Source: Candidatus Kapaibacterium sp.
GTDB lineage: Bacteria > Bacteroidota > Ignavibacteria > Kapaibacteriales > UBA7675
Direction: 5' to 3'
Assembly (NCBI GenBank): GCA_028284775.1
Contig: JANQRB010000058.1
Location: 1 to 54,350 of the forward strand
Length of the DNA: 54,350 nucleotides
In this document: positions 44,377-53,455 of the stretch, piece after piece
Position numbering within the stretch: the stretch's first letter is position 1
How the letters are laid out: every line of letters starts with the position of its first letter
Notes under the pieces: model-generated
What the model was told of the DNA's origin: nothing
Databases searched by the model: none
What the model saw: the letters and a program-made list of their open reading frames with translations, nothing else
Program-made: the position numbers and the translations under genes

Positions 44377-46668
44377 ATGAGAATCTCGGTACGGAATAAA
44401 ATTTTCATCATTGCCCTGATACCACTACTGTCCTTGATATTTATGGCAATTGGCCCGATCATAGAAAAGAGCACGCAGTCTGATAAGTTTAACTCAATCC
44501 TGCGGGTGACTGTTTTGGCGACCGAGGCCAGCGAACTTGTTCATTCCCTACAAAAGGAACGCGGCGCAAGCGCAGGTTTTATTGGCAGTAAAGGTCAGAA
44601 ATTCCGCAGTGAATTACGCAGCATCAGGTCTGAGTCAAATACGCTACTTACAACTCTGCGCGAATCGGTGAATAAGACTGAATGGCATTCGGAAGAAGAG
44701 CCCGCAGCCAAGCATTTGAAATCTGCGTTGCGTGAACTCGACCGCATTGAATCGGTCAGGCAGTCCGTTTCCGATCTGGATATTTCAGCATCCGCCGCGG
44801 TGAAATATTACTCTGCTATACATCAGCAAATTTTTAGCTTTATAGCGGAAGCCGCCAAGATTAGCCCCGAGCCGACACTCGCCAATGATTTCACGGCCTT
44901 CGTCAACTTTCTGCAAAGTAAAGAGCAGGCTGGCATTCAACGAGCTGTTTTGAGCAATGTGTTCGCGCAAAATACGATCAACGGTGCGACGTTTCAGCGT
45001 CTGATCGAAATTGTTGAAAGGAGCAAAACCTATGAGAGAGTCTTCTTGAATGCAGCCACAAGCCAAGCGCTTACTCAATATCGTTCAACGGTGAGCGGTT
45101 CTGTTGTTCGGGATGTTGATGACTATCTTCAGGTAGTTTTCGATAAAAATCTGGCTGGCGACTTTGGTAAAAATGCTGATGAGTGGTTCAGGCTGATGAC
45201 GCAGAAAATCGACCTGCTAAAAAGTGTCGAAAACTTTCTCAGTTCGAGTATAATCAAAGTTGCGGAAACGGGATCGGACGACGCGTATCAGTCATTTATC
45301 ACCCTTCTGCTTATCAGCATTTTAGTTGTACTTGGCACAATTGTATTGGGCTTGTTCATTTCCCGATCGATTTCGAGCGGAATGAATAAGCTTGTTGAGG
45401 GTACATCAAAGATAGCGGAAGGTGATCTTATTCACGAGGTGAACATCCGCTCGAATGATGAACTGTTGGACCTCTCCAAGTCCTTCAACGAAATGGTTGC
45501 CGATCTGCGCAGCAATAAGGAAGAAACCGATCGATTAATGGCACAGACAGCAGAACAGAATCGGAGCATTGAACAAAGAGCCGAGGAGTCGAAAAAGGAA
45601 CAGGAATACCTCAACGCACAAGTTGAGCGCATAGGGCAGTTCTTGCTACTTGTGAAAAATAAGGACTTCTCGGAGTTTCTGACTAGCGAGCGGCAGGACA
45701 TTATCGCCGAGCTGATCAGCAACTTAAACGGTACCGTGGATGTCCTCCGTGCTGTCATTGACAACTTGCAACAATCCTCGAGTCAGGTAGCCGCAGCAGC
45801 AGCAGAAATATCCGCTTCATCCGATGAAATGAATAATAACATCGGCGAACAGGATCGTCAAATAGACGAGATTGCCTCAGCTGTTGAACAAATGAGCAGC
45901 ACGTCGGCTGATACGGCACAAAATACCTCACAGGCAGCAGAGCTTGTGAGTTCAACCGCCAACGGCGCCAAACACGGTCAGTCTTTGGTGCAAAAGACCA
46001 TTGACGGTATGTTAAGTATCTCGGATGTTGTCAAGCAAACAACCCAGGTCATAGAAAAACTCGGCGCATCATCCGAACAAATCGGCAACGTTGTTCAGGT
46101 GATTGAAGACATCGCGGATCAGACAAATCTGCTTGCTCTCAATGCCGCGATTGAAGCGGCGCGAGCCGGCGAAGCAGGCCGAGGATTTGCGGTCGTTGCC
46201 GATGAGGTGCGTAAACTGGCCGAACGGACCCAGACGGCAACCAAGGAAATTGGCGAAACAATTCATGAAATTCAACAGGATACCAGTATTGCCGTCAAGG
46301 CCGCCAAGTCCGGCGCAACGGAAGTGGAGCAAGGCATCAGTCTGACGCAAGACGCCGGCGAGGCCCTGAATACGATCGTAGCGGACGTTTCGAATGTTAA
46401 TGAGCTCATTTCTCAGATCGCAGCCGGTGCTGAACAGCAGTCGACAACTACTCGTGAAGTTGCAACCTCGGTCGATCAAATTTCGGGCGCGAGTCGGCAA
46501 AATACCGATCGGATCAGCGGCATCTCAGAAGCAGTCAATGATCTGTCACAGCAAGCACAACAAATGCTTGACCTAGCCAGTGAGTTTGTGCTTGGTTCCG
46601 AAGAGCGTAAGGCGCAAGATTACACTCAACAAAAATTGCTGGCGCAAAATTCGGACCATCATTCCTAG
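44377..46668 (+). CDS. Methyl-accepting chemotaxis protein with NIT sensor domain
   Basis: This 763-residue receptor starts with a membrane helix ([20 protein letters not shown]). A periplasmic helical NIT domain (nitrate/nitrite-sensing type, about residues 40-300; [20 protein letters not shown] is the typical core) follows, then a second helix ([20 protein letters not shown]), a HAMP domain and a long cytoplasmic coiled coil. The signalling hairpin is intact: [40 protein letters not shown]. No C-terminal CheR-tether pentapeptide is present. GAGGG precedes the ATG. Its partners CheA/CheW are not in this window. It may sense an anion passing the adjacent porin, which is an inference only. Confidence 0.94.
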   Translation: MRISVRNKIFIIALIPLLSLIFMAIGPIIEKSTQSDKFNSILRVTVLATEASELVHSLQKERGASAGFIGSKGQKFRSELRSIRSESNTLLTTLRESVNKTEWHSEEEPAAKHLKSALRELDRIESVRQSVSDLDISASAAVKYYSAIHQQIFSFIAEAAKISPEPTLANDFTAFVNFLQSKEQAGIQRAVLSNVFAQNTINGATFQRLIEIVERSKTYERVFLNAATSQALTQYRSTVSGSVVRDVDDYLQVVFDKNLAGDFGKNADEWFRLMTQKIDLLKSVENFLSSSIIKVAETGSDDAYQSFITLLLISILVVLGTIVLGLFISRSISSGMNKLVEGTSKIAEGDLIHEVNIRSNDELLDLSKSFNEMVADLRSNKEETDRLMAQTAEQNRSIEQRAEESKKEQEYLNAQVERIGQFLLLVKNKDFSEFLTSERQDIIAELISNLNGTVDVLRAVIDNLQQSSSQVAAAAAEISASSDEMNNNIGEQDRQIDEIASAVEQMSSTSADTAQNTSQAAELVSSTANGAKHGQSLVQKTIDGMLSISDVVKQTTQVIEKLGASSEQIGNVVQVIEDIADQTNLLALNAAIEAARAGEAGRGFAVVADEVRKLAERTQTATKEIGETIHEIQQDTSIAVKAAKSGATEVEQGISLTQDAGEALNTIVADVSNVNELISQIAAGAEQQSTTTREVATSVDQISGASRQNTDRISGISEAVNDLSQQAQQMLDLASEFVLGSEERKAQDYTQQKLLAQNSDHHS

Positions 46669-46697
46669 ATTTCAACAAATCCCGATCACTTAAACTC

Positions 46698-46735
46698 ACA
46701 GAGGGAAGAAATTCTTCGAGAATTCTTCCCTCTGT
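46698..46735 (+). terminator. Terminator hairpin after the chemoreceptor gene
   Basis: Arms ACAGAGGGAAGAA and TTCTTCCCTCTGT (13 bp) surround an inner imperfect stem (a one-base bulge, ATTCTTCGAGAA). It lies 29 bases after the receptor's stop; the following TGTGTCTGTT is only moderately T-rich. Confidence 0.65.
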
Positions 46736-46782
46736 TGTGTCTGTTAAACACTATCCGCTCCCAAACCCGCCTTTCAATTGTG

Positions 46783-46954
46783 GTACTGTGTCAATGAAAA
46801 TTTTTGTAATAACACCTCCCCTTAAGGTAAGGGTGTGAGGCGTGGGCTGAGCGCCGAACGGGGAGGGATTATGAGTATTTAAGGACTTCTCAACTCCCCT
46901 AGCCCCTCATTCAATAAAGAGGTGGACTTGAAAATAACTTAATTGACAAAGCAC
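46783..46954. repeat. MITE-like element with long imperfect terminal inverted repeats
   Basis: The left end begins GTACTGTGTCAATGAAAA and the right end, read as reverse complement, begins GTGCTTTGTCAATTAAGT; the match continues to CACCTC at about base 37 with roughly 65-70 percent identity. Inside are hairpin-prone runs (CCTCCCCTTAAGGTAAGG, ACTCCCCTAGCCCCTCA). Length is 172 bases and no frame is present, as expected for a non-autonomous miniature element. A target duplication could not be identified with certainty. Confidence 0.5.
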
Positions 46955-47329
46955 TAGTTTATCCAAAAGCTAAGCTTCGATCGGTCGGGTTATCCGAACA
47001 AAAACAGCATCAACCGATACTAAAAAACTAATCGTCGCACACTCTATTTGTTTAATTCTTGTTCAGACCACAGCAAGTAGCGAAAAAGCATCTGTGATAC
47101 ACAAATGCTCAGATAAATAAACCCGTCCGGAGTCTGTCGATTGAACTTTAAGCCATAAACTTCATTAAAGTCGGCATAGGCTGCGGTTTAGCAGTCCGGC
47201 ATTAATACGTGGCCTGCCAAGGAAGGGCCGAAGTATTTGAAGTTTGTGTCTGCACGATTTTTTCGCCTTATATTTTTGCAGTTGCATCAAAGCAACTACT
47301 GTAAACTCCGTTATGATTATTGTCAATGT
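46955..47329. other. Gene-free AT-rich spacer
   Basis: No gene was recognised between the MITE-like element and the small minus-strand frame. A short dyad GTTGC/GCAAC lies at 47281-47296. Composition is clearly more AT-rich than the surrounding genes, as is common in insertion-prone intergenic DNA. Confidence 0.4.
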
Positions 47330-47533
47330 TTACATTGCGAGGTCTTCCCACTCGTCTGAATGCCGTACCCGGCTCCATCTCTTCAGGATGAAATTGTAAA
47401 TCGTCTCGGCTGTCAAGTACGTCGCTGCACTGTGCAAATTCGTCAACGCTGCAATTGATGAATAGTCAACTACTTCGCCGGATGTTGCGAGATGGTAACA
47501 AAGCTCGTGATAAAATTTTCTAATTATCGACAT
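47330..47533 (-). CDS. Small hypothetical protein, 67 residues
   Basis: This frame starts MSIIRKFYHELCYHLATSGE and ends SRVRHSDEWEDLAM. An AGAGGGTGAG ribosome-like site lies about ten bases before the ATG, and the composition is plausible for a soluble helical protein. No family was recognised. Codon use is more AT-rich than in neighbouring genes, as is the whole spacer, so it could be an acquired small gene or a chance frame. Confidence 0.4.
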   Translation of the reverse strand: MSIIRKFYHELCYHLATSGEVVDYSSIAALTNLHSAATYLTAETIYNFILKRWSRVRHSDEWEDLAM

Positions 47534-47827
47534 AAAAATTTCTCACCCTCTGTAAATATTTATAATTGCATCGCTCATGCGAGATTTCGGGCATATATCA
47601 CGTATTTATTGTCAAAACGATTAATTGCAACGCAGGTTTATAGGCTGTTGACGTGATAAATGGGATGTACTGCTTACTGCCGAAGTCCAATCTGTCCGAG
47701 AAGACGAAAATCCATATGGAGCGCGGTCCGTCGGCTCCGATATGGCAAGGACAAATGCCAGTGAGCAGATTCTCCGACATAGCGTACACTCCGCTCAGGC
47801 AGATGTGGAGGGTACCCTCTCCGCAGT
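47534..47827. promoter_or_regulatory. Upstream region of the AAA+ regulator with a 12-bp palindrome
   Basis: About 290 bases without a gene. A perfect palindrome GAGGGTACCCTC occupies 47808-47819, nine bases before the regulator's ATG, and overlaps a GGAGGG ribosome-like sequence. A protein bound there, or a hairpin in the transcript, would affect expression of the regulator. Confidence 0.4.
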
Positions 47828-49363
47828 ATGAAGGAATTTGAAATTCTGGTAAAAATGGCAATGAACGATCCTTGTATTCTGGTAGCCGACAGCGATAGAA
47901 AATTCGCAAGTCTTTTAGCGACAGCAATTCGCAATGTTCAGTGTTTTGATGTTCAGTGCGCCGTCAATGGTCAGGAAGTACTGCGTTTTGTTGAGGAGCG
48001 CAATGATATCGCCTGTATTGTGCTTGACTACGATCTTCGCGAATACACCGGTTTTCAGGTGGCCGAGTATCTGAGCGCTACCGCGCCGCACATACCGACC
48101 ATACTCATCTCGAATGAAGTAGACCAGGTACGACAGAAGGCAATGGCCGTGCGCGTTTCCTTCGCCCCAAAATCCGTTGAACGCATTTTGGCCGCCATCG
48201 ATCGGAATGCCTTGATCGGGCCGCCCAAAGTGGTGGACGCCCGAATCAGAGGTGCGCTGGCATCGATGGGATTTGTCTTTGAAAGTAAGAGTATGGCGCG
48301 TGTGATGGTCGATCTTGTCAACGCGGCAAAATCCGAACGCAATCTGCTTGTCGTGGGTGAGACGGGAGTCGGCAAAACCACCGTGGCTCGCATCATCCAT
48401 GATCTCAGCAGGCGATCCGAAAATCCCTTCGAAGTCTTCGAATGTCCCAAGTACAGCGAAAATGCAGAGTTGTTTGTCGCAGAGCTCTTCGGCTATTCCA
48501 TCAATCCCGTCACCGGCAAATCCGGCGATCAGACCGGAATACTGGAAATGGCCGGGCGAGGGACGGTCCTTCTGGATGAAGTCAATGACATTCCCGCCTC
48601 GGCCCAGGCAATCTTGCTGTCAGCACTCGGACAAAAGAAATACCGACGGCCGGGGGACACCGATCTGCGGAGTATCCTGGCGCGCATCATATCCACCGCC
48701 AGCCGGGACATCAATGGTGAAGATTATGCCAGTGTTCTGCGGCGTGATCTGCTGCAGCGTCTGCGCCAGGAGGTCATTGTCATTCCTCCACTGCGTGAGC
48801 GCCCGGAAGATATCGAAGTACTTGCACCGATATTCCTTAAGAAATTTGCCATGCAACCGCAGGGTCGCCAGCTATTTATCCACGATGATGCCATTCGCTA
48901 CCTTCAGCGCCAGGCCTGGCCCGGTAACATCAGCCAACTCAATAACATACTCGCCCGCGTGGTGCAGAGCGTCCGCAGCGACACTATTTACACGGTGGAT
49001 GTAGCGCGCGAACTCTATAAGGATTCACCGCTCAAAACGGCAACAGAGAAAAGCGGTCCGCCGTTTACCGCCGCAGCGCCCGTCGCGATCGGCGCTGACG
49101 TGATGCGCCCGACAGGTATCGCCACCGGAAGATCAATCCTGATCGAAGATTTTGTACAAAACGTCTTCGAATACGAGCATGCCACGAATCTAAAGGATCT
49201 CGTCGAAGAAGTACGCCGCGAGTTGATTCAACGCTCGCTCAGCAAAACGAAAGGTAATGTGTACAAGGCGGAACGCGACTTGTGGGGCTATCCGGCAACC
49301 TCTAACGGCAGCTTGCGCCACCAGATCAAAAAGTTCGGGATCGATCCGAAAAAGTTTTCCTGA
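47828..49363 (+). CDS. Atypical NtrC-like response regulator (receiver, AAA+, Fis-type HTH)
   Basis: This 511-residue regulator has a receiver (about residues 16-125; VADSD, phospho-acceptor in CIVLDYDL near 67, Lys115). The AAA+ domain has Walker A LLVVGETGVGKTTVARIIHD, Walker B GTVLLDEVNDI and arginine-finger-type VLRRDLLQRLRQE. A Fis-like helix-turn-helix follows (LSKTKGNVYKAERDLWGYPA, LRHQIKKFGI). Its architecture is that of sigma-54 activators, but the loop that should read GAFTGA after ELFG reads NPVTGK (about 226-231), so contact with sigma-54 is doubtful. The Walker B sequence is also slightly unusual (usual form GGTLFLDEI). It lacks an adjacent kinase. The start at ATG 47828 is best on length; 47855 and 47861 are alternatives. 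Confidence 0.9.
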   Translation: MKEFEILVKMAMNDPCILVADSDRKFASLLATAIRNVQCFDVQCAVNGQEVLRFVEERNDIACIVLDYDLREYTGFQVAEYLSATAPHIPTILISNEVDQVRQKAMAVRVSFAPKSVERILAAIDRNALIGPPKVVDARIRGALASMGFVFESKSMARVMVDLVNAAKSERNLLVVGETGVGKTTVARIIHDLSRRSENPFEVFECPKYSENAELFVAELFGYSINPVTGKSGDQTGILEMAGRGTVLLDEVNDIPASAQAILLSALGQKKYRRPGDTDLRSILARIISTASRDINGEDYASVLRRDLLQRLRQEVIVIPPLRERPEDIEVLAPIFLKKFAMQPQGRQLFIHDDAIRYLQRQAWPGNISQLNNILARVVQSVRSDTIYTVDVARELYKDSPLKTATEKSGPPFTAAAPVAIGADVMRPTGIATGRSILIEDFVQNVFEYEHATNLKDLVEEVRRELIQRSLSKTKGNVYKAERDLWGYPATSNGSLRHQIKKFGIDPKKFS

Positions 49364-49414
49364 GCGGCGTCAGAACGTTCTGCTCCGGCACTGTCTCCCG
49401 GGTACGCCACGCCC

Positions 49415-49939
49415 TTAAAGGAGAGCATGAATTTCAGCCCGTTGATCCTTGGCGATTTCGCAGACACTTTTCAGATTTGCCAGGCTGCAGCGCCAGCCGC
49501 GTAGAATATCGGTATAATACTGGTCAAAGGCTCTATCGATCGCGACACCCGAATCCAAAAGGGATACATAGGTTTTGGTGTTGCCTTCCGGTCGCAACTC
49601 GAAGCGATTGTACATTCGCCAATGCGCGCCGCGAGGATTGTCACCGTCGGGCTTGAGACTTTTGCCATTAAGAACGGTGAACTCGACCTCAACGACCTTG
49701 GGTTGCTGCAAATCACTGAAGTAGCCTTCGAGAACAAAAGGCTCCGCCTCAGTATTCCAGATATAACGCACTGCACCGCCCGCTTTATGTTCTGATTCGG
49801 CATCATCAGTCCACCAGGATTTGATACCATTGGCGGTAGCCAAAGCATTGTAGACTTTTTCAATTCTGGCGTGAATCCGAAGCTCCGCAGAGATCGACCT
49901 ACGGACGCTGACCGCCGACAGGAGTCGTTCTGGTTTCAT
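49415..49939 (-). CDS. AHSA1/START-like SRPBCC protein
   Basis: This 174-residue protein matches the activator-of-Hsp90-ATPase-1-like branch of the SRPBCC (START-like) fold: RSISAELRIHARIEKVYNAL, IKSWWTDDAESEHKAGGAVR, FVLEGYFSDLQQPKVVEVEF, and the closing helix YYTDILRGWRCSLANLKSVC. These proteins bind hydrophobic ligands in a central cavity. The start at ATG 49939 has GGAGG seven to eight bases upstream; the longer frame to 50140 is an artefact of an open leader. It is convergent with the AAA+ regulator. The exact ligand is unknown. Confidence 0.85.
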   Translation of the reverse strand: MKPERLLSAVSVRRSISAELRIHARIEKVYNALATANGIKSWWTDDAESEHKAGGAVRYIWNTEAEPFVLEGYFSDLQQPKVVEVEFTVLNGKSLKPDGDNPRGAHWRMYNRFELRPEGNTKTYVSLLDSGVAIDRAFDQYYTDILRGWRCSLANLKSVCEIAKDQRAEIHALL

Positions 49940-50227
49940 ATCGCATCCTCCGCTGTTGATGTGTGGTATTACCCGTTGCGCCATCCGCATTCGGGCTTCG
50001 ACATCTGGAAGATAGGATATGATTACAAACTTGCAAATGATGCAGCTCAGCTTTCGCCTGTCAAGATGCTGCCGATAACGCTCGCCCGACTTGTGAATCC
50101 TTAACCCAGTTGGTGAGTCCCCGCCTAATCCTACGCCCACTTGCCCTCAACGATCACGCGCATCCATTCGCTTCCCCGGTCGGGCTGCAGCCCTTAACAG
50201 GTGAAAGGACAAAGCTCACTCGTGACA

Positions 50228-50578
50228 TCAGTGCGAGGCGGGATTGACGAGCTGCAGCCAGTTGCCGAATGGATCGCGAAAGGTCAGGCAGCCAGGGCTT
50301 CCATCACTTCCCTCGATCACAACGCCTTTGCGCTCCAGCGCTTGCCGGCTTGCTTCCAGATTTTCAGTATAAAGCACCAGCGCTATCGAAGCATCCCGGT
50401 AGTGTGCCGCCGATTCACGCGGTCGGCCGGGGCGCAGCAACAGTGTCAGGCCGTTGTTCGTCAGCCAGACGAACTGCTCGCCCTGAGTTTCCTCCAACGT
50501 AAATCCCAGGACGGTCGTATAAAATTCGAGCGCTCGCCGCGAATCTTCCACAAACATTTCCAGATGGCCCAGTTTCAT
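50228..50578 (-). CDS. VOC/glyoxalase-fold protein
   Basis: This 116-residue single-domain vicinal-oxygen-chelate protein contains HLEMFVEDSRRALEFYTTVL, GFTLEE and TFRDPFGNWLQLVNP, the usual first strand-helix and last metal-side strand of the fold. Potential metal ligands include His5 and residues of the last strand. Members include lyases, dioxygenases and antibiotic-binding proteins. It lies directly downstream of the D-Ala-D-Ala ligase gene on the same strand, 13 bases away, so it is the third gene of the threonine dehydratase/ligase operon. The function is not predictable from sequence. Confidence 0.86.
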   Translation of the reverse strand: MKLGHLEMFVEDSRRALEFYTTVLGFTLEETQGEQFVWLTNNGLTLLLRPGRPRESAAHYRDASIALVLYTENLEASRQALERKGVVIEGSDGSPGCLTFRDPFGNWLQLVNPASH

Positions 50579-50591
50579 ACAACGCGATTCC

Positions 50592-51686
50592 TCAATCAGT
50601 GTAGGAAGTCTTCAATTGTTTATCCCGTCGGTGTCGCTCGAGCGCCAGCTGCAGCAAGCGGTCGATTAATTCGGGGTAGCTGATGCCGCTGACTTCCCAG
50701 AGACGAGGATACATGCTGATGTTGGTAAATCCGGGAATCGTATTGATCTCATTGACATAGAGCTCTCCGGCAGAGCCAAGAAAGAGGTCGACACGCGCCA
50801 TCCCCTCACAGCCGAGCGTCTCACAGACCTTGATCGAAAGCTGCTGGATAGCCTTGATGGTCGCGACATCGAGCTGAGCCGGTATCTCAAGGCTGGCCCC
50901 TTGTTCGTCCAGATACTTGGCCCGGTAAGAATACCACTTACCGCTTGGAATTATCTCGCCGGGCAGCGAGGCATGCAGTGTATCATTGCCGAGAACGGCG
51001 CATTCGATTTCGCGACCGTCGATATTCTCTTCGAGCAAGACTTTATGGTCGAATCGAAAAGCATCTTCCAGTGCGGCTGCGAATTCTTTGGCGGTGGAGA
51101 CGCGCGAAATACCAACCGAGGAGCCGAGGTTGGCCGGCTTAACATAGAAAGGCAGACCTAAATCGTCGACGACCTCTTCAAAGCCCGGCACGGCGCGGTG
51201 CTTGCGTTGTAGCGTGCGAAAGCGGCCGATCGGAATGCCCGCCTCGCGCAGCAATCGCTTCATGACATCTTTGTCCATCCCGACGGCCGAGCCGAGCACA
51301 TCGGCGCCGACAAAGGGAATATCCGCCAGCTTCAGCATTCCCTGAACGGTACCGTCTTCGCCAAAAGGTCCGTGTAAGACCGGAAAGATGACATCAAGTC
51401 GATCCAGTTGGCGCGGTTCAGCGACTTCGAGAAGGGTACCCGCTTCTGGCACCAGTGTTATTGCAGCACTGCCGTTAGCAGCCAGTCGCGGCAGCACCTG
51501 AACCGAGGGCTGAAGAGCGGCGACATCGCTCAGATGCCAGCGGCCTCCCTGGTCGATGCCCAACAAGGTCACTTCGTACTTTTCCCGATCGATCGCATCA
51601 ACTATGTTGCGGGCCGACTGGAGCGATATCTCATGTTCCGCCGACTTGCCGCCAAACAATATTCCGACTCGTATTTTAGTGCTCAT
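50592..51686 (-). CDS. ddl: D-alanine--D-alanine ligase
   Basis: This 364-residue ATP-grasp enzyme joins two D-alanines for peptidoglycan. It starts MSTKIRVGILFGGKSAEHEI and carries VLHGPFGEDGTVQGMLKLAD, VKPANLGSSVGISRV, EENIDGREIECAVLG, GKWYSYRAKYLDE, and the Mg-binding EINTIPGFTNISMYPRLWE. The presence of Tyr in the YSYRAKY loop is that of normal D-Ala-adding ligases, not of D-lactate ligases of glycopeptide resistance. Length equals DdlA-type enzymes. The start at ATG 51686 overlaps the dehydratase end by eleven bases, and GAGGAGAG precedes it. Confidence 0.95.
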   Translation of the reverse strand: MSTKIRVGILFGGKSAEHEISLQSARNIVDAIDREKYEVTLLGIDQGGRWHLSDVAALQPSVQVLPRLAANGSAAITLVPEAGTLLEVAEPRQLDRLDVIFPVLHGPFGEDGTVQGMLKLADIPFVGADVLGSAVGMDKDVMKRLLREAGIPIGRFRTLQRKHRAVPGFEEVVDDLGLPFYVKPANLGSSVGISRVSTAKEFAAALEDAFRFDHKVLLEENIDGREIECAVLGNDTLHASLPGEIIPSGKWYSYRAKYLDEQGASLEIPAQLDVATIKAIQQLSIKVCETLGCEGMARVDLFLGSAGELYVNEINTIPGFTNISMYPRLWEVSGISYPELIDRLLQLALERHRRDKQLKTSYTD

Positions 51687-52677
51687 TATCCGAACGCTCT
51701 CCTCGCTGAATACATCGTGCAAAAGTTTCAATGTCAATGTTTGCGCCGCACACAATCAGCGCGATTCTTTTACCCTGCAGACGTGAACGCAGCGGTCCAC
51801 TGACTGCGGCCATTGCGGCGGCACCGGCCGGCTCGACGGCCAGTTTCATTTCGGCGAAGAGCAAGGCCATCGCGCTGCAAATGTCATCATCGTCCACCAG
51901 GACGATGTCATCGACATTTCGGCGGCAAAGCTCAAAGCTATATTGGGCGGCATGCGGCGCGCCAAGGCTGTCGGCAATTGTACGAACGCGATCGATACTC
52001 TGCGGCGTACCGGCGGCGAAGCTGCGCGTCATCGAATCGGCTCCCTCGGGCTCTACGCCGTACACCGCGCAGCCCGGCTGTAGCTGTTTCACTGCGGCGG
52101 CAACTCCGGCGCACAGACCGCCGCCCCCGATCGGTACGATAACGGCGTCCAGATTCGGAGCCTGCTCGCAGAGTTCGGCACCCAATGTCGCGGTTCCCAA
52201 CGCTGTTAACGGCCCGTCGAATGGATGCACAAAACTCCGGCCTTCATCGCGTTCGATCGCCCGAACCTTCTCAAATGCCTCATGAACATCGTCGCAGAGA
52301 ACTACCTCGGCACCATACTCTTCGGCCCTCTTAATGCGGGCCGGATTGGCGCTGCGGGGCATGACGGTCTTGGCGCTGCTTCCCAAAACGCCGGCCGCAT
52401 ATGCGACGGCGATTGCATGATTGCCGGCACTGACCGTCGTGACGCCGCGAGTCAGTTCGTCATGCGATAATGCTTGCATGACGGCCAAGGCGCCGCGCGG
52501 CTTGAAGCTGCCGCCGCGCTGGAACAGTTCCAGCTTAAGAATCACTTCAGCGCTAGTGCCCAGGAAAGCATCTAGCCGATCGGTTTGCAACTGCCAGACC
52601 GGCGTCTTGTACAGATAAGGCGCCAGTTGGCCCCGCATAGCGGAAATTCCTGCTATATCCGGTGATGTCAATTTCAT
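51676..52677 (-). CDS. Threonine/serine dehydratase (PLP fold-type II)
   Basis: This 333-residue enzyme removes ammonia from threonine or serine to give a 2-oxo acid. It has the PLP-lysine motif GGSFKPRGALAV (Lys about 59), TTVSAGNHAIAVAYAAG, the glycine-rich phosphate loop IPIGGGGLCAGVAAAV, and no C-terminal ACT regulatory domain, so it is the short catabolic or serine/threonine racemase-like type. The start at ATG 52677 follows AGGAAG. It is the first gene of a tight operon with the D-Ala-D-Ala ligase and the VOC protein. An amino-acid racemase role feeding the ligase cannot be excluded. Confidence 0.9.
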   Translation of the reverse strand: MKLTSPDIAGISAMRGQLAPYLYKTPVWQLQTDRLDAFLGTSAEVILKLELFQRGGSFKPRGALAVMQALSHDELTRGVTTVSAGNHAIAVAYAAGVLGSSAKTVMPRSANPARIKRAEEYGAEVVLCDDVHEAFEKVRAIERDEGRSFVHPFDGPLTALGTATLGAELCEQAPNLDAVIVPIGGGGLCAGVAAAVKQLQPGCAVYGVEPEGADSMTRSFAAGTPQSIDRVRTIADSLGAPHAAQYSFELCRRNVDDIVLVDDDDICSAMALLFAEMKLAVEPAGAAAMAAVSGPLRSRLQGKRIALIVCGANIDIETFARCIQRGERSDNEH

Positions 52678-53455
52678 AATCTTCCTGAAGTAATGGCGCG
52701 CGGCCGATTCTATGACCACAGTTCATGCGACTGCAACAACCTTTCAATATTCTGACCCGGAGTAGGCAAGCATGTAATCAAATGATCACCTGGGTTACAG
52801 GACTGCAATTTACGACTAAATGTCTTGAGTTCAGCTGTACTGGGATTAACTATTCAGAGCTATCGCAGGTGATCGCCCGTCTTGCATCAGGCCGTGGCTT
52901 AAGGGCACAACTTTTATAAACCCGGAGCAGCTATTGCTCAGGCTGATGACGAAGGCATTCCTGAAGCGCAGACGCCGGGAGAACGGTATCCCGGTGGTTT
53001 AGTATTATTTTGACATCATAGGAGCCACCGTTTATCCCTTGCCGCAGGTCGCTTGCAACAAGAAATTACCTGACTCCTCATGAGTCGGGATTGTCAAAAT
53101 TCAGGGACGAATATTTCCTCAATGCCTGGGCGGCACACAATGTCCTTCTCATCCGGAACGATGATTGCGCGTGGATCTATTCCGGCTGCCCGGGACGAAA
53201 TCCGATATTGTCAGGAGTCGACTATGAAAGCAATTTTTCGACCAGTGGGTAGGACACGGCTCTCAAGCCTCAAGCTGCAGACCTTCGAACTGTCATTGCC
53301 TCCGCCACAACACTCGCACTGGTCCAGCCAAGCTGAGGAAGCCCCGAGACTAGGGTGGTCGGCCGATGTACACGACAGTAATGTCAGCTTGAGGAATCAG
53401 CTTGAGGAACATGATCATTGCGAATCATCGCTGGCGAGCTTTAGCGCGACAGGCA
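52678..53455. other. Gene-poor region with a possible remnant
   Basis: No intact gene is supported. A plus-strand frame of 76 codons without a start (53022-53252) reads protein-like (SGLSKFRDEYFLNAWAAHNV, LLIRNDDCAWIYSGCPG) and may be a remnant; the family is not recognised. The annotated-length frame at 53080-53499 in another phase looks non-coding. The region holds the promoter of the dehydratase operon. Confidence 0.35.

Noticed and set aside
50592..51686. Possible glycopeptide-resistance (VanA-type) ligase
   Set aside because: The YSYRAKY loop has the tyrosine typical of normal D-Ala-D-Ala ligases, and no vanH/vanX-like gene is nearby.
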